In this document: positions 56,001 through 64,000 of the stretch, piece by piece
Numbering within the stretch: position 1 is the stretch's first letter
How the letters are laid out: the number at the start of each line of letters is the position of its first letter
From: UBA7672 sp040398425
GTDB lineage: Bacteria > Pseudomonadota > Alphaproteobacteria > Caulobacterales > Hyphomonadaceae
Length of the DNA stretch: 64,000 nucleotides
NCBI GenBank assembly: GCA_040398425.1
Contig: JBBATZ010000015.1
Location: forward strand, 1 to 64,000
Reading direction: 5' to 3'
Translations under genes and position numbers: made by a program
The notes under the pieces: generated by a model
What the model saw: only the letters and a program-made list of their open reading frames with translations
Database searches by the model: none
Told to the model about the DNA's origin: nothing

Positions 56001-56636
56001 ATGCAAAAGCACCTCGCAAACTACCTCAGATTGATTGGATTCAGCCTGTCGGCTGTCGCCATCGCTGCCTGCGCTCGCTTGGCGCCCCAGAGCATGGCTG
56101 CCCTGGCGTCGCCGGAGCCAAGGGTCACCGATGCGCCTGAGGCGGCCGACATTGGCCCGCATTTCTTCGCGCAACAGGCCGAAGACGACCGGATGGAAGC
56201 CCTACAGGCCCGCCTCGACGCTGTGGACGCCGAAATCGCCAATCTTCGCAAGGTGTTCGACGTGCTCGGCCCGCTGCCTGACCACGCCGAACTCTTCATC
56301 CCCGTTATGCTGTCGGAGATCGACGGAACCGGCCCCGAAACCGACGTCGCCCACCGCTATTCGCCCGTCCTGCGCGGCACCGAGGCCGATATTGCCCGCT
56401 TCCACCGCATCGAACTGGCGTCCTATCCCGCCCAAGCCGAAGCCGAAGCGCGCTGGAACGAACTGGCGGCCGCCGGCACGCTCACACGCAGCCGCCCGGG
56501 CTATGCCGGGATAAAGTCCGGCATCTGCCTCGACGGCCGTATGTCGGACGATGACGCCGTGAACGCCCTTTGTGTCAAACTTTCCGCCATCGCAGGCCCG
56601 GCTCGCGTCGCTGCCCCGATCCGGGCATCCTGGTGA
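56001..56636 (+). CDS. Coiled-coil lipoprotein upstream of mipZ
   Basis: This 211-residue protein begins with a signal peptide and lipobox (IAAC near residue 24), then a predicted coiled coil (EDDRMEALQARLDAVDAEIANLRKVFDVLG, about 60-90). The C-terminal domain has HRYSPVLRGTEADIARFHRIEL and a SGICLDGRMSDDDAVNALCVKL segment with two Cys that may form a disulphide. The layout suggests an envelope protein that oligomerises. It starts 5 bp before mipZ in the same direction, so the two are probably co-transcribed. No homologue is recognised. A TTG start at 55995 is also possible. Confidence 0.6.
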   Translation: MQKHLANYLRLIGFSLSAVAIAACARLAPQSMAALASPEPRVTDAPEAADIGPHFFAQQAEDDRMEALQARLDAVDAEIANLRKVFDVLGPLPDHAELFIPVMLSEIDGTGPETDVAHRYSPVLRGTEADIARFHRIELASYPAQAEAEARWNELAAAGTLTRSRPGYAGIKSGICLDGRMSDDDAVNALCVKLSAIAGPARVAAPIRASW

Positions 56637-56640
56637 TCCC

Positions 56641-57522
56641 ATGGCCACGGCGGTGATGACAGCTCCCGACGTCACGACTGACGCAAATGGCCGCGCGCGG
56701 CTGGCGCATACGATTGTCATCGGGAACGAAAAGGGCGGCGCCGGCAAATCCACCGTCGCCATGCACCTCTGCATCGGCCTCCTGCGCATGGGCATGAAGG
56801 TCGGGATCATGGATCTCGACGTCCGCCAGCGCAGCCTCGCACGCTATCTCGAAAACCGCGCCCGCTGGGTCCGCAACACAGGCGCGCCGCTGCCGATCCC
56901 TGAAATGGTCAGGATCGACGCCAGCCAGGCCCGCGATCTCGACGCCGCCGAAGCAGAAGAGGCCAAGCACTTCGAGGAAAGCCTCCGCCGCCTGTCGGAG
57001 AAGTGCAACTTTATCATCATCGACGCCCCCGGCGGCGACACCTTCCTGTCGCGTCTGGCGCATTCGTCGGCCGACACCCTGATCACGCCACTGAACGACA
57101 GTTTCGTCGATTTCGACCTGCTGGGCGATGTCGACCCGCAGACGCTCGAAGTGGCCCGCCCCAGCTTCTATGCCGAACTTGTGTGGGAATGCCGCAAACA
57201 GAAGGCGCAGCAGTCGCGCCGTCCGATCGACTGGATCGTCATGCGCAACCGCATGTCGCCACTCGACGCCCGCAACAAGCAGCGCGTCGGCGAGGCGTTG
57301 GACAACCTGTCCCGCCGTATCGGCTTCCGCATCTCGCCCGGCCTGTCCGAGCGCGTCATCTACCGCGAGCTGTTCCCGATGGGGTTGAGCCTGCTGGATC
57401 TGACGGACTCAGGCTCCGGCGTCACCTTCACGATGAGCCACGTCGCCGCCCGTCAGGAAATCCGCGACCTGATGATCGTGCTGAAACTGCCCGGTCTCGA
57501 AGGCAAGGAAATCAGCTTCTAA
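56641..57522 (+). CDS. mipZ: Division-plane positioning ATPase MipZ
   Basis: MipZ is a ParA/MinD-type ATPase that forms a gradient from the cell poles and blocks FtsZ rings away from mid-cell, as studied in Caulobacter. The 293-residue protein has a deviant Walker A motif GNEKGGAGKST (residues 29-39), the IMDLDVRQRSLARYLENR switch I region near 55-75, and DAPGGDTFLSRLAH and DSFVDFDLLG near 110-160, close to Caulobacter MipZ throughout. The ATG at 56641 fits the conserved start. Its presence supports a Caulobacterales-like organism. Confidence 0.95.
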   Translation: MATAVMTAPDVTTDANGRARLAHTIVIGNEKGGAGKSTVAMHLCIGLLRMGMKVGIMDLDVRQRSLARYLENRARWVRNTGAPLPIPEMVRIDASQARDLDAAEAEEAKHFEESLRRLSEKCNFIIIDAPGGDTFLSRLAHSSADTLITPLNDSFVDFDLLGDVDPQTLEVARPSFYAELVWECRKQKAQQSRRPIDWIVMRNRMSPLDARNKQRVGEALDNLSRRIGFRISPGLSERVIYRELFPMGLSLLDLTDSGSGVTFTMSHVAARQEIRDLMIVLKLPGLEGKEISF

Positions 57523-57580
57523 GCGCCCAGGCTCGTCGCCTCGCGCGTTCAAAAGCCCAGCAAATTGCAGTGAATTCAGC

Positions 57581-58813
57581 TTACTGCCTGGGCGGTGCGA
57601 GCACGTCCAGCGCGTTCGGACCAGCATTCGCGCCGACTTCGCTGGTGACCAGGATCGCCTGATCCCCCGGAACCATCGACGCCGGTCTCTGGACCGCCGT
57701 CGAGCCTACGTCGAGATTGGTCGCATACGGCGAGGCGTCTATCAGGGCTGCGATCGGGTCCTCTGCGTCCGACCCGGCGTCGTCGCCTTCCGACACTTCG
57801 ATGCCTTCATCGCCATCCTCGATTGTGCTTTCGTCCGTTTCAAAAGCCGAGTCGTCATCCAGCGAGGCAACCAGTGCCGCATCTGGCTCCTGCAGCAGGC
57901 GTAGCTGGGCCAGAGCCAGGTCATCCGCCTGCGTCGGCGGCGCGCGATCACCAAATGCGATCCTGGCGCGAATGTCTTCGGCTCCGGCGATCTGGACGCC
58001 CGTGATATCCATGAACGCTGCCTCCAGCAGGTCAGCCACATGCGCATCGCGCGACCGGCCGGTCCTGCCACCCAGCATCACCGCGATCACGCGGCGGCCA
58101 TTGCGCTCAGCCGAGGCCATCAGGTTGTAGCCTGACGCGTTGGTGAAGCCCGTCTTGATCCCGTCAACGCCATCAACTTTGCGCAGAAGTTCATTGTGAT
58201 TCATGTATTTCCGCTTGCCCCACTTGAAGGAGGACAGCGAAAAGTATTTGTACCGGTTCTTGTGATCCATGTAGATCGCCTCGCCCAGTTTCGCCATGTC
58301 GCGAGCGGTGGTGATCTGTTTCTTGTCGGGCAGGCCCGAAGCGTTGCGGAACGTCGTGTTCAGCATGCCCAGTTCCTTGGCCTTGGCATTCATGCGCGTG
58401 ACGAATTTCGTTTCGCTGCCGCCAAGTTTCTCGGCCAGCACGATGGCGACGTCATTGGCGGATTTGGTCACCAGGGCGCGAATGGCATCCTCGACCTTGA
58501 TTGTGCTGCCGGATTTGAGCCCCAGCTTCGAAGGCTGTGCGCGCGAGGCGGCCTTTGATACGGGGATGCGTTCCGAGAGTTTCAGCTTGCCGGAATCGAC
58601 AGCATCGAAAACCAGGTAAAGCGTCATCACCTTGGTGAGCGAGGCCGGGTGGCGGGGTTCGTCCGCGGAACGGTCATGCATGACCTGTCCCGTTTCGAGA
58701 TCAACCACGATGGACGCGTATTTGTCGGCCCAGGCGGGTCCCGTGAGGAAAAGCATGGCCAGGAGGGCAAGAGCCACTCGGCGGACCCAGGCGATCGGCG
58801 GGATCGTCTTCAT
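57581..58813 (-). CDS. D-alanyl-D-alanine carboxypeptidase
   Basis: This 410-residue penicillin-binding protein trims the terminal D-Ala from peptidoglycan stem peptides in the periplasm. It has a signal peptide (cleavage near residue 29), the catalytic Ser58-x-x-Lys61 in PASLTKVM, the SxN motif in KSANDVAIV near 115, and KTG in GIKTGFTNASG near 220. The C-terminal ~100 residues are acidic and low in complexity (Asp/Glu/Ser rich), without a recognised anchor or SPOR domain. It is convergent with mipZ. Which PBP4/5/6-type homologue it represents is unclear. Confidence 0.92.
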   Translation of the reverse strand: MKTIPPIAWVRRVALALLAMLFLTGPAWADKYASIVVDLETGQVMHDRSADEPRHPASLTKVMTLYLVFDAVDSGKLKLSERIPVSKAASRAQPSKLGLKSGSTIKVEDAIRALVTKSANDVAIVLAEKLGGSETKFVTRMNAKAKELGMLNTTFRNASGLPDKKQITTARDMAKLGEAIYMDHKNRYKYFSLSSFKWGKRKYMNHNELLRKVDGVDGIKTGFTNASGYNLMASAERNGRRVIAVMLGGRTGRSRDAHVADLLEAAFMDITGVQIAGAEDIRARIAFGDRAPPTQADDLALAQLRLLQEPDAALVASLDDDSAFETDESTIEDGDEGIEVSEGDDAGSDAEDPIAALIDASPYATNLDVGSTAVQRPASMVPGDQAILVTSEVGANAGPNALDVLAPPRQ

Positions 58814-59214
58814 ACGCAGCGGAATCCTCTTTCAGAAGCACATACAAAGACAGGATTGAGGGTCCACTGGCGAGCTTACCCAATCTTTAATCTGCGTCAC
58901 CTTGATTCCGCAGGTTGGTGCAATTTATCCCCCCGGCGCCCATATTTGGGTCTGGACCGGATTTTCCGACGACTATCCAGCCAGATTTGTGCAGGAACCG
59001 TGCAAGTTGTACCGTTCCTCGTGCCGGGGAAGACTGCTCGCAGACTTGGGACAAACCAAGGCAGCGACTGGTATTTGGTCGGCGACGAACGCGCGAGCAG
59101 CGATGAAAGACGATCGCCCCTTTCGCTTGCGCTTCGGATGAATATCTAATGATGATCGAACGGCCGGTTCGCCTGCCGCCGAATTCGGACTCCCGGGGAC
59201 CCCGACAGACACGC
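58814..59214. other. 400-bp divergent region between dac and clpS
   Basis: No gene is supported here. It holds the promoters of the carboxypeptidase gene (minus) and probably clpS-clpA (plus). A nearly perfect 27-bp dyad lies at 58993-59019. Plus-strand frames through the region lack protein-like sequence and ribosome binding sites. The exact clpS start is uncertain, so part of the right end may be coding. Confidence 0.5.
58993..59019. promoter_or_regulatory. 27-bp near-perfect dyad (candidate operator)
   Basis: AGGAACCGTGCAA at 58993-59005 is mirrored by TTGTACCGTTCCT at 59007-59019 around a single central G; 11 of 13 positions are complementary. Because the loop would be one base, a protein-binding site is more likely than an RNA hairpin. 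It is about 180 bp from the carboxypeptidase start and about 200 bp from clpS. The binding protein is unknown. Confidence 0.4.
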
Positions 59215-59544
59215 ATGACAGACAAGAAGCAAACACCCGGAACGACCAAAGACCTCGGCGTCGCCACGCGGACGAAGCCGAAGGTCAAGAAACCGTCTAT
59301 GTATCGGGTTCTGCTCCTGAACGACGACTATACCCCTATGGAATTCGTCGTCCTCGTTCTCGAGCACTTCTTCAACAAGTCCCGGGAAGAGGCGACGCGC
59401 ATCATGCTGCATGTCCACAACTACGGCGTGGGCGTCTGTGGCGTGTTTCCGCTCGAAGTCGCAGAAACTAAAGTCGCGCAGGTGATGGACCTTGCGCGCG
59501 AGCAGCAACATCCTCTCCAATGCACCAAGGAACGCGAGGACTAG
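59215..59544 (+). CDS. clpS: ATP-dependent Clp protease adaptor ClpS
   Basis: ClpS binds N-degron residues and delivers them to ClpA. The 109-residue protein (from the ATG at 59215) has a basic flexible N-terminus and the core PSMYRVLLLNDDYTPMEFVVLVLEHFFNKSREEATRIMLHVHNYGVGVCGVFPLEVAETKV, with the conserved NDDYTPMEFV ligand pocket. This start gives the family's usual length and matches the Caulobacter start (basic tail). An upstream ATG at 59149 would add 22 unconserved residues. Neither start has a strong ribosome binding site. clpA follows 9 bp after the stop. Confidence 0.93.
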   Translation: MTDKKQTPGTTKDLGVATRTKPKVKKPSMYRVLLLNDDYTPMEFVVLVLEHFFNKSREEATRIMLHVHNYGVGVCGVFPLEVAETKVAQVMDLAREQQHPLQCTKERED

Positions 59545-59553
59545 AAACCCGGA

Positions 59554-61863
59554 ATGCCCTCTTTGACCCCAAGCCTTGAACGAGCCCTCGAGCGCGCCCT
59601 TAATCTGGCCTCCGAGCGCAAGCATGAGTACGCCACACTGGAGCACCTGCTTCTCGCCCTGACAGAGGACGAGGACGCTGCCGAGGTGATGACGGCTTGT
59701 AAGCTGGATATTGAAAAACTCCGCCGGGATCTTGCCAATTATCTCGACAATGACTGCGCCTCCTTTGTCGTTGAAGATGGCGGGCAGGTGCATCCCACTG
59801 CAGCCTTCCAGCGCGTGGTGCAACGCGCCGTCCTGCACGTTGAATCTTCCTCGCGCGACGAAGTCTCGGGAGCCAACGTGCTCGTCTCGATCTTCGCCGA
59901 ACGCGACAGCCACGCCGCCTACTTCCTGCAGGAGCAGGACATGACCCGCTACGACGCGGTCAACTACATCAGCCACGGCGTCGCCAAGAAGCCGGGGATG
60001 TCCAAGCCGAAGCCCGTCGAAGGAGCTGCCGAGAAAGAAGACGAACAGACCAAGCCTGCGGGCGAGGCGCTCAGCGCCTATTGCGTCGACCTCAACCAGA
60101 AGGCGCGCGAGGGCAAGACTGACCCGCTCATCGGCCGCCACGCTGAAGTCGAACGCGCGATCCAGGTTCTCTGCCGTCGCCGCAAGAACAACCCTCTGCT
60201 GGTGGGTGATCCCGGCGTGGGCAAGACCGCGATCGCCGAAGGCATGGCGAAGAAGATCGTCGATGGCGAAGCGCCCAGCATTCTTGCGGACGCCGTCATC
60301 TACTCGCTCGACATGGGCGCGCTTCTCGCAGGCACCCGCTATCGCGGCGACTTCGAAGAGCGCCTGAAGGCTGTCGTTAAGGAACTCGAAGAACAGCCTA
60401 AAGCGGTTCTTTTCATCGACGAGATCCACACCGTCATCGGTGCCGGCGCCACGTCCGGTGGCGCGATGGATGCGTCCAACCTGCTGAAGCCCGCGCTTCA
60501 GTCCGGTTCGCTCCGTTGCATGGGCTCCACCACCTACAAGGAATATCGCCAGCACTTCGAGAAAGACCGGGCGCTCGCCCGCCGCTTCCAGAAGATCGAC
60601 GTGGTCGAGCCGACGATCGAGGACACGATCAAGATCGTCATGGGCCTCAAGCCGTATTTCGAGGAATTCCACGGCCTCAAATACACTGCGGAAGCCATCC
60701 GCACTGCGGTCGACCTGTCGGCGAAGTACATCACGGACCGCAAGCTGCCCGACAAGGCGATTGATGTGATCGATGAAGCCGGCGCGGCCCAATGGCTCTT
60801 GCCGGAAGGCAAGCGCCGCAAGCAGATCGGCGCGCGCGAGATCGAGGTCGTCATCTCGAAGATGGCCCGTATCCCGGCCAAGCAGGTGTCGAAGTCCGAC
60901 GCTGAACAACTCCGCTCGCTGGAAAACGATCTCAAGCGCGTGGTGTTCGGCCAGGACAACGCCATCAAGGCGCTCTCCACCGCGATCAAGCTCGCGCGTG
61001 CGGGCCTGCGCGAACCGAACAAGCCGATCGGCTGCTACCTGTTCTCCGGCCCCACCGGCGTCGGCAAGACCGAAGTCGCCAAACAGCTCGGCTCCATCCT
61101 CGGCGTCGAGATGCTGCGCTTCGACATGTCGGAATACATGGAGCGCCACACGGTCTCGCGTCTCATCGGCGCGCCTCCGGGCTATGTCGGCTTCGACCAG
61201 GGCGGTCTGCTGACCGATGGCGTCGACCAGCATCCGCACTGCGTGCTGCTGCTAGACGAGATCGAGAAGGCGCACCCCGACCTGTTCAACATCCTGCTGC
61301 AGGTCATGGACAACGGGACGCTTACGGACTCGAACGGCAAGAAGGTCGACTTCAGGAACGTGATCCTCATCATGACCACGAACGCCGGTGCCTCTGATGC
61401 CGCCAAGGAATCCATCGGCTTCGGCCGCGGCAAGCGTGAAGACGAGAATGAAGAGGCGATCAAACGCCTGTTCACGCCCGAATTCCGCAACCGCCTCGAT
61501 GCGACGATCCCATTCGCCAGTCTCAGCGAAGAGATCATCGAGATGGTGGTCGACAAGTTCATCCTGCAGCTCGAAGCCCAGCTGGCGGATCGCAATGTCA
61601 CCATCGCGCTCACGGCCAAGGCTCGCAAATGGCTGGCAGTGCGCGGCTACGACGAGGCCTTCGGCGCCCGCCCGCTCGGCAGGTTGATCCAGGAGCACGT
61701 CAAGAAACCGATGGCCGACGAACTGCTTTTCGGCGCGCTCATGAAGGGCGGCGGCGTCAAGATCGACATCGACAAGAACGATCCCGACAAGCTGTCGTTC
61801 AAGTTCATCGCCGATCCCAAGCCCAGCGCGAAGGAAAAGTCCGAACCCGAAGCCGTTGAATAG
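59554..61863 (+). CDS. clpA: ATP-dependent Clp protease ATP-binding subunit ClpA
   Basis: ClpA is the AAA+ unfoldase of ClpAP. The 769-residue protein has the N-terminal repeat domain (SLERALERALNLASERKHEYATLEHLLLAL, residues about 3-140), two AAA+ modules with Walker A motifs GDPGVGKTA (near 213) and GPTGVGKTE (near 505), and a C-terminal region rich in Lys/Glu. It follows clpS by 9 bp, the standard operon, and is ended by a strong hairpin-U terminator. The length is typical. Confidence 0.97.
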   Translation: MPSLTPSLERALERALNLASERKHEYATLEHLLLALTEDEDAAEVMTACKLDIEKLRRDLANYLDNDCASFVVEDGGQVHPTAAFQRVVQRAVLHVESSSRDEVSGANVLVSIFAERDSHAAYFLQEQDMTRYDAVNYISHGVAKKPGMSKPKPVEGAAEKEDEQTKPAGEALSAYCVDLNQKAREGKTDPLIGRHAEVERAIQVLCRRRKNNPLLVGDPGVGKTAIAEGMAKKIVDGEAPSILADAVIYSLDMGALLAGTRYRGDFEERLKAVVKELEEQPKAVLFIDEIHTVIGAGATSGGAMDASNLLKPALQSGSLRCMGSTTYKEYRQHFEKDRALARRFQKIDVVEPTIEDTIKIVMGLKPYFEEFHGLKYTAEAIRTAVDLSAKYITDRKLPDKAIDVIDEAGAAQWLLPEGKRRKQIGAREIEVVISKMARIPAKQVSKSDAEQLRSLENDLKRVVFGQDNAIKALSTAIKLARAGLREPNKPIGCYLFSGPTGVGKTEVAKQLGSILGVEMLRFDMSEYMERHTVSRLIGAPPGYVGFDQGGLLTDGVDQHPHCVLLLDEIEKAHPDLFNILLQVMDNGTLTDSNGKKVDFRNVILIMTTNAGASDAAKESIGFGRGKREDENEEAIKRLFTPEFRNRLDATIPFASLSEEIIEMVVDKFILQLEAQLADRNVTIALTAKARKWLAVRGYDEAFGARPLGRLIQEHVKKPMADELLFGALMKGGGVKIDIDKNDPDKLSFKFIADPKPSAKEKSEPEAVE

Positions 61864-61885
61864 GCGTGACGGAGATAAAATACAG

Positions 61886-61918
61886 AAGGGCGGCTCCAAC
61901 GAGCCGCCCTTTTTGTTT
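61886..61918 (+). terminator. Rho-independent terminator of clpS-clpA
   Basis: A perfect 11-bp stem, AAGGGCGGCTC/GAGCCGCCCTT, with a CAAC loop is followed by TTTGTTT, 23 bases after the clpA stop. It is GC-rich with a weak U-tail, a classic intrinsic terminator. Confidence 0.92.
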
Positions 61919-61962
61919 GAGCGCTGTCAGGGTGCGCTGTCCCACGTCAAAACCGTTCCTGA

Positions 61963-61982
61963 ATTCCGACTTATGTCGGAAT
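61963..61982. promoter_or_regulatory. Short perfect inverted repeat downstream of clpA
   Basis: ATTCCGAC at 61963-61970 and GTCGGAAT at 61975-61982 are perfect inverted copies around TTAT. An overlapping CTTAT-N6-ATAAG dyad at 61970-61985 shares the same bases. The element lies past the clpA terminator and 100 bp from the 3' end of the next minus-strand gene, so its role is unclear. Confidence 0.35.
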
Positions 61983-62081
61983 AAGTGGTTCATGTTGCAC
62001 AATCTCGGCCTGACCTAGCTCAGGGCCGCATCTCACCCAGCTCACCCTCGGCGCACCGCCGCAGGGATCGAGTCGTCGCGC

Positions 62082-62675
62082 CTAAGGCGCAGGCGTCGCG
62101 CCGTTCGGATCGACCGCCGCGCCAAGTTGCGTCGGCCAGATGATCGGGAAGGGCGGGCCTTTCAGATTTGAGTCATCGCAAGCTTGCCAGCGCAACTCCT
62201 GCACCACGAATTGCGTCCCGTCCCACTGATAGCGCCCCTCGGATCCGCAACCATCCTTGCCGCCCGTCTTGCGCAGCGTCGTCAGCACGCCAGTGCCCGC
62301 ATCCAGTTCCGCCATCGGCGCAAGGTCGCTCGCATACCAGCCGCTCGCAGTATAGTCGGGCAGCGACAACAGCTTCGGCGCCGCCGATCCCTGTGCAACA
62401 AATATCCGGTGCGAGGAAAACGCGTTGCCTTGGCTGCACGCGATCATCACGATCGCACTGTTCTCGAGCCCGACGACTTTCGATTCTGCCGTGGCATCCG
62501 CTGCGGCGCACCCGCCCATTGTATCGCTGATCTTCTGCGCGGCGGTGATCAGGGCGTCGTCACCCTTGAGCGCGCCGGTCGCAGCGTTCGGACCGGTCGC
62601 CGCTTCCGGGCCCCCGCAAGCCACAAGCAGGGCAGACGCCGCCGCCGCGACTGCGATCATCCTAGCCAGCTGCAT
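62082..62675 (-). CDS. Lipoprotein of unknown function
   Basis: This 197-residue protein has a signal peptide with lipobox (LVAC near residue 20) and a mature part with several Cys (in GGCAAADA, IACSQG, GCGSEG and QACDDSN) that may pair as disulphides, plus a QWDGTQFVVQELRWQACDD end. That end resembles DUF1176-type envelope lipoproteins but the match is partial. The ATG at 62675 is chosen because GGAGGA lies 7 bases upstream, and an earlier ATG at 62693 has none. It stands alone. Confidence 0.65.
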   Translation of the reverse strand: MQLARMIAVAAAASALLVACGGPEAATGPNAATGALKGDDALITAAQKISDTMGGCAAADATAESKVVGLENSAIVMIACSQGNAFSSHRIFVAQGSAAPKLLSLPDYTASGWYASDLAPMAELDAGTGVLTTLRKTGGKDGCGSEGRYQWDGTQFVVQELRWQACDDSNLKGPPFPIIWPTQLGAAVDPNGATPAP

Positions 62676-62782
62676 CCGGGTTCCTCCGTCCATGTGGCGG
62701 GCAGTGATGACTAAACATTACCGCAAATCAATGGCTAACCGGAGATCAAAACGAGGTGTTGGCGCCGCGTCCCCCATGGATA

Positions 62783-63283
62783 TCACCAGAGATCGCTGCG
62801 CGTCCTGCCGCCAAACATCTCACCCAACCGCTCGCTGGTGCCACGCGAAACCCCTTCCGGCGGCTTCAGCGGATCGACAAATCGAATCTCGGCAATCTCG
62901 CCGCGACTCGTCGCCTGCCCCTGCGTCCAGCGCGCGATCCGGTAGACCAGCACGTGATCATTCGGGAAAAAGGCGTGGTTCGCGTGGACCGAAACCAGCT
63001 CAATATCCTCGGCTTTGGCCTCGATTCCTGCTTCCTCCACCAATTCCCGCTGCATCGACAGCACGCAGGTCTCCAGCTTCTCGACCCCGCCCCCCGGAAA
63101 GTGCCACCCAGGCGTGTAAGTATGTCGAACCAGCAGGACCCGGCCTTCCACGTCCACGACGATTCCCCGAACCCCCAGCGTGGCGGACCGCCGCAGGCGA
63201 AACCAGATCTGGAAGACACGGTCGCGAAAGGTAGGCTTTCTCACTTGGGCTTGGCCTTGTAGGAAGCAGGTATCGACAGGCAT
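62783..63283 (-). CDS. Nudix hydrolase
   Basis: This 166-residue protein has the Nudix box GGVEKLETCVLSMQRELVEEAGI (G-x5-E-x7-REUxEExGU, residues about 64-86), which binds a divalent metal to cleave a nucleoside diphosphate linked to another moiety. Before it, TLGVRGIVVDVEGRVLLVRHTYTPGWHFPGG is the usual N-terminal sheet. The substrate cannot be read from sequence. The first ATG at 63283 is used. It is divergent from the small ORF and the antiporter gene. Confidence 0.92.
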   Translation of the reverse strand: MPVDTCFLQGQAQVRKPTFRDRVFQIWFRLRRSATLGVRGIVVDVEGRVLLVRHTYTPGWHFPGGGVEKLETCVLSMQRELVEEAGIEAKAEDIELVSVHANHAFFPNDHVLVYRIARWTQGQATSRGEIAEIRFVDPLKPPEGVSRGTSERLGEMFGGRTRSDLW

Positions 63284-63318
63284 AGTCCTGTCATTGCGTT
63301 GATCGGAAGGAACATTTC

Positions 63319-63399
63319 GTGGCGGCTGTCTGGGCTATATTTTCAGTATTCGTGGTTTTCGGCGCGCTCAACCTGCTGGAATATCGCCGTATCGACTAG
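63319..63399 (+). CDS. 26-residue putative small membrane protein
   Basis: A GTG start at 63319 with GGAAGG 8 bases upstream opens a 26-residue frame that ends in TAG at 63397-63399. It has a hydrophobic core of about 19 residues (WAIFSVFVVFGALNLL) and a short basic tail (EYRRID), a plausible single-pass membrane mini-protein. Codon use fits the genome. It lies 42 bp before the antiporter gene on the same strand. It is too short for standard gene finders, and no homologue can be checked here. Confidence 0.5.
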   Translation: MAAVWAIFSVFVVFGALNLLEYRRID

Positions 63400-63441
63400 T
63401 TGAACTGAGGGGGGGACTGTAATCAACAGGGGGAGGCGTGC

Positions 63442-64000
63442 ATGTCTGACATGCTTGTAGGGCCCATTGTCTTTCTGGTCGCGGGCTTCGCGATCCTGAT
63501 CTATTCGGCAGACTGCCTCGTTCGCGGCGCGCTTTCGGCTGCCTACAAGGCAAACGTCTCCCCCCTTCTGGTCGGCATTGTCATTGTGGGTTTCGGCACG
63601 TCGCTGCCCGAATTCCTGATCTCCGCACAGGCGGCGACCACCGGCAGCGCCGGCCTCGCTCACGGCAACATCATCGGCTCGAACATCGCGAACATCCTTC
63701 TGGTGCTCGCGCTTCCGGCCCTGATCTTTCCGATCACCACCGACGCCCCCCGCATGCGCATCACGGCGTTCTTCATGCTGGCGTGCACGGCCGCGTGGAT
63801 CGGCGTGTCGATGTATTTCGGCCTGACGCAGATCGTCGGCATCGCCTTCATCATCGCGCTTGTCGCCTATGCTTTCCTCGCCTGGTCGATCGACCGCGAG
63901 GACAAGAGCGAGGACACCAAGGAAGAGCTCAAGATGATGTCTACGCCCATGTGGCGCATGATCATGCTCATCCTGATCGGCATTGTCGGCCTGCCGCTCG
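63442..64000 (+). CDS. Calcium/sodium antiporter (YrbG/CaxB family), 3' truncated by window
   Basis: The visible 186 residues cover the first half of a Na+/Ca2+ exchanger. Hydrophobic helices alternate with the first alpha-repeat: VGFGTSLPEFLISAQAA, residues about 49-66, with the conserved GTSxPE, and GNIIGSNIANILLVLALPA near 73-91, with GSNxxN. The family usually has ~320-360 residues with a second inverted repeat, which lies past the window end. The ATG has GGGGGAGG 7 bases upstream. The last segment before the edge shows a charged cytoplasmic loop (DREDKSEDTKEELKMM). Confidence 0.92.
   Translation, partial: MSDMLVGPIVFLVAGFAILIYSADCLVRGALSAAYKANVSPLLVGIVIVGFGTSLPEFLISAQAATTGSAGLAHGNIIGSNIANILLVLALPALIFPITTDAPRMRITAFFMLACTAAWIGVSMYFGLTQIVGIAFIIALVAYAFLAWSIDREDKSEDTKEELKMMSTPMWRMIMLILIGIVGLPL

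Noticed and set aside
59146..61239. A nearly 700-codon open frame on the minus strand opposite clpA
   Set aside because: It is antisense to a clearly coding gene. Long open antisense frames are expected in high-GC genomes with strong third-position bias, and the translation has no motif or ribosome binding site.

Overview
The window is about 64 kb of high-GC DNA from an alphaproteobacterial chromosome, most likely Caulobacterales and probably a Hyphomonadaceae-like lineage. The evidence is the set of clade-typical genes: a MipZ division-site ATPase, a Ros/MucR-type regulator, C4-pathway 5-aminolevulinate synthase, a cytochrome bc1 assembly chaperone next to BamE, a class II DAHP synthase, a RibBX-type riboflavin gene, and ClpS/ClpA. 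Several start codons are GTG or TTG, and intergenic palindromic repeats of the kind scattered through these genomes are present. No phage, insertion sequence, CRISPR array, tRNA or rRNA was recognised. Genus assignment is an inference.

Layout. 1-3.1 kb: a truncated membrane protein, a small membrane protein, a lipoprotein M20 hydrolase, and an upstream ORF whose 3' end is overrun by a palindromic repeat. 3.1-5.8 kb: a structured leader with a tiny ORF, then asd and class II DAHP synthase. 5.8-13 kb: HNH nuclease, two small lipoproteins, a DUF2185 protein, a MATE exporter, an HU protein, a DUF429-like protein and a Gfo/Idh/MocA oxidoreductase. 13-19 kb: a two-lobed retropepsin-like protein, gltX, a phosphatase-like protein, a 2OG-Fe(II) oxygenase, and an ArsR-VOC-SRPBCC operon with a tandem palindromic operator candidate. 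19-31 kb: flavoproteins, glutamate synthase gltBD, a MaoC-like protein, a DsbA/FrnE protein and a lysozyme-like lipoprotein. 31-36 kb: a MarR regulator, a secreted protein, hemA and two decayed genes.

36-47 kb is a dense housekeeping run. MucR is divergent from glyA-nrdR-ribD(reductase)-ribE-ribBX-ribH-nusB-thiL, which links one-carbon metabolism, dNTP control, riboflavin synthesis, rRNA antitermination and thiamine activation. bamE is opposed to the bc1 chaperone, followed by plsX-fabH for fatty-acid and phospholipid initiation. 47-52.5 kb holds a cobalamin-riboswitch-like RNA, then leucine-degradation genes (methylglutaconyl-CoA hydratase and methylcrotonyl-CoA carboxylase alpha) separated by two membrane-protein genes. 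52.6-64 kb: small hypothetical proteins, an alpha/beta hydrolase lipoprotein, panC, a coiled-coil lipoprotein, mipZ, a D,D-carboxypeptidase, clpS-clpA with a clear terminator, a Nudix hydrolase and the start of a calcium/sodium antiporter.

The window is mostly core genome. The most interesting signals are regulatory RNAs and DNA sites: an apparently orphan cobalamin riboswitch, an asd leader with a small ORF and competing stems, and tandem ArsR-type operators. Also notable are an apparently incomplete riboflavin operon and several proteins missing canonical family residues.
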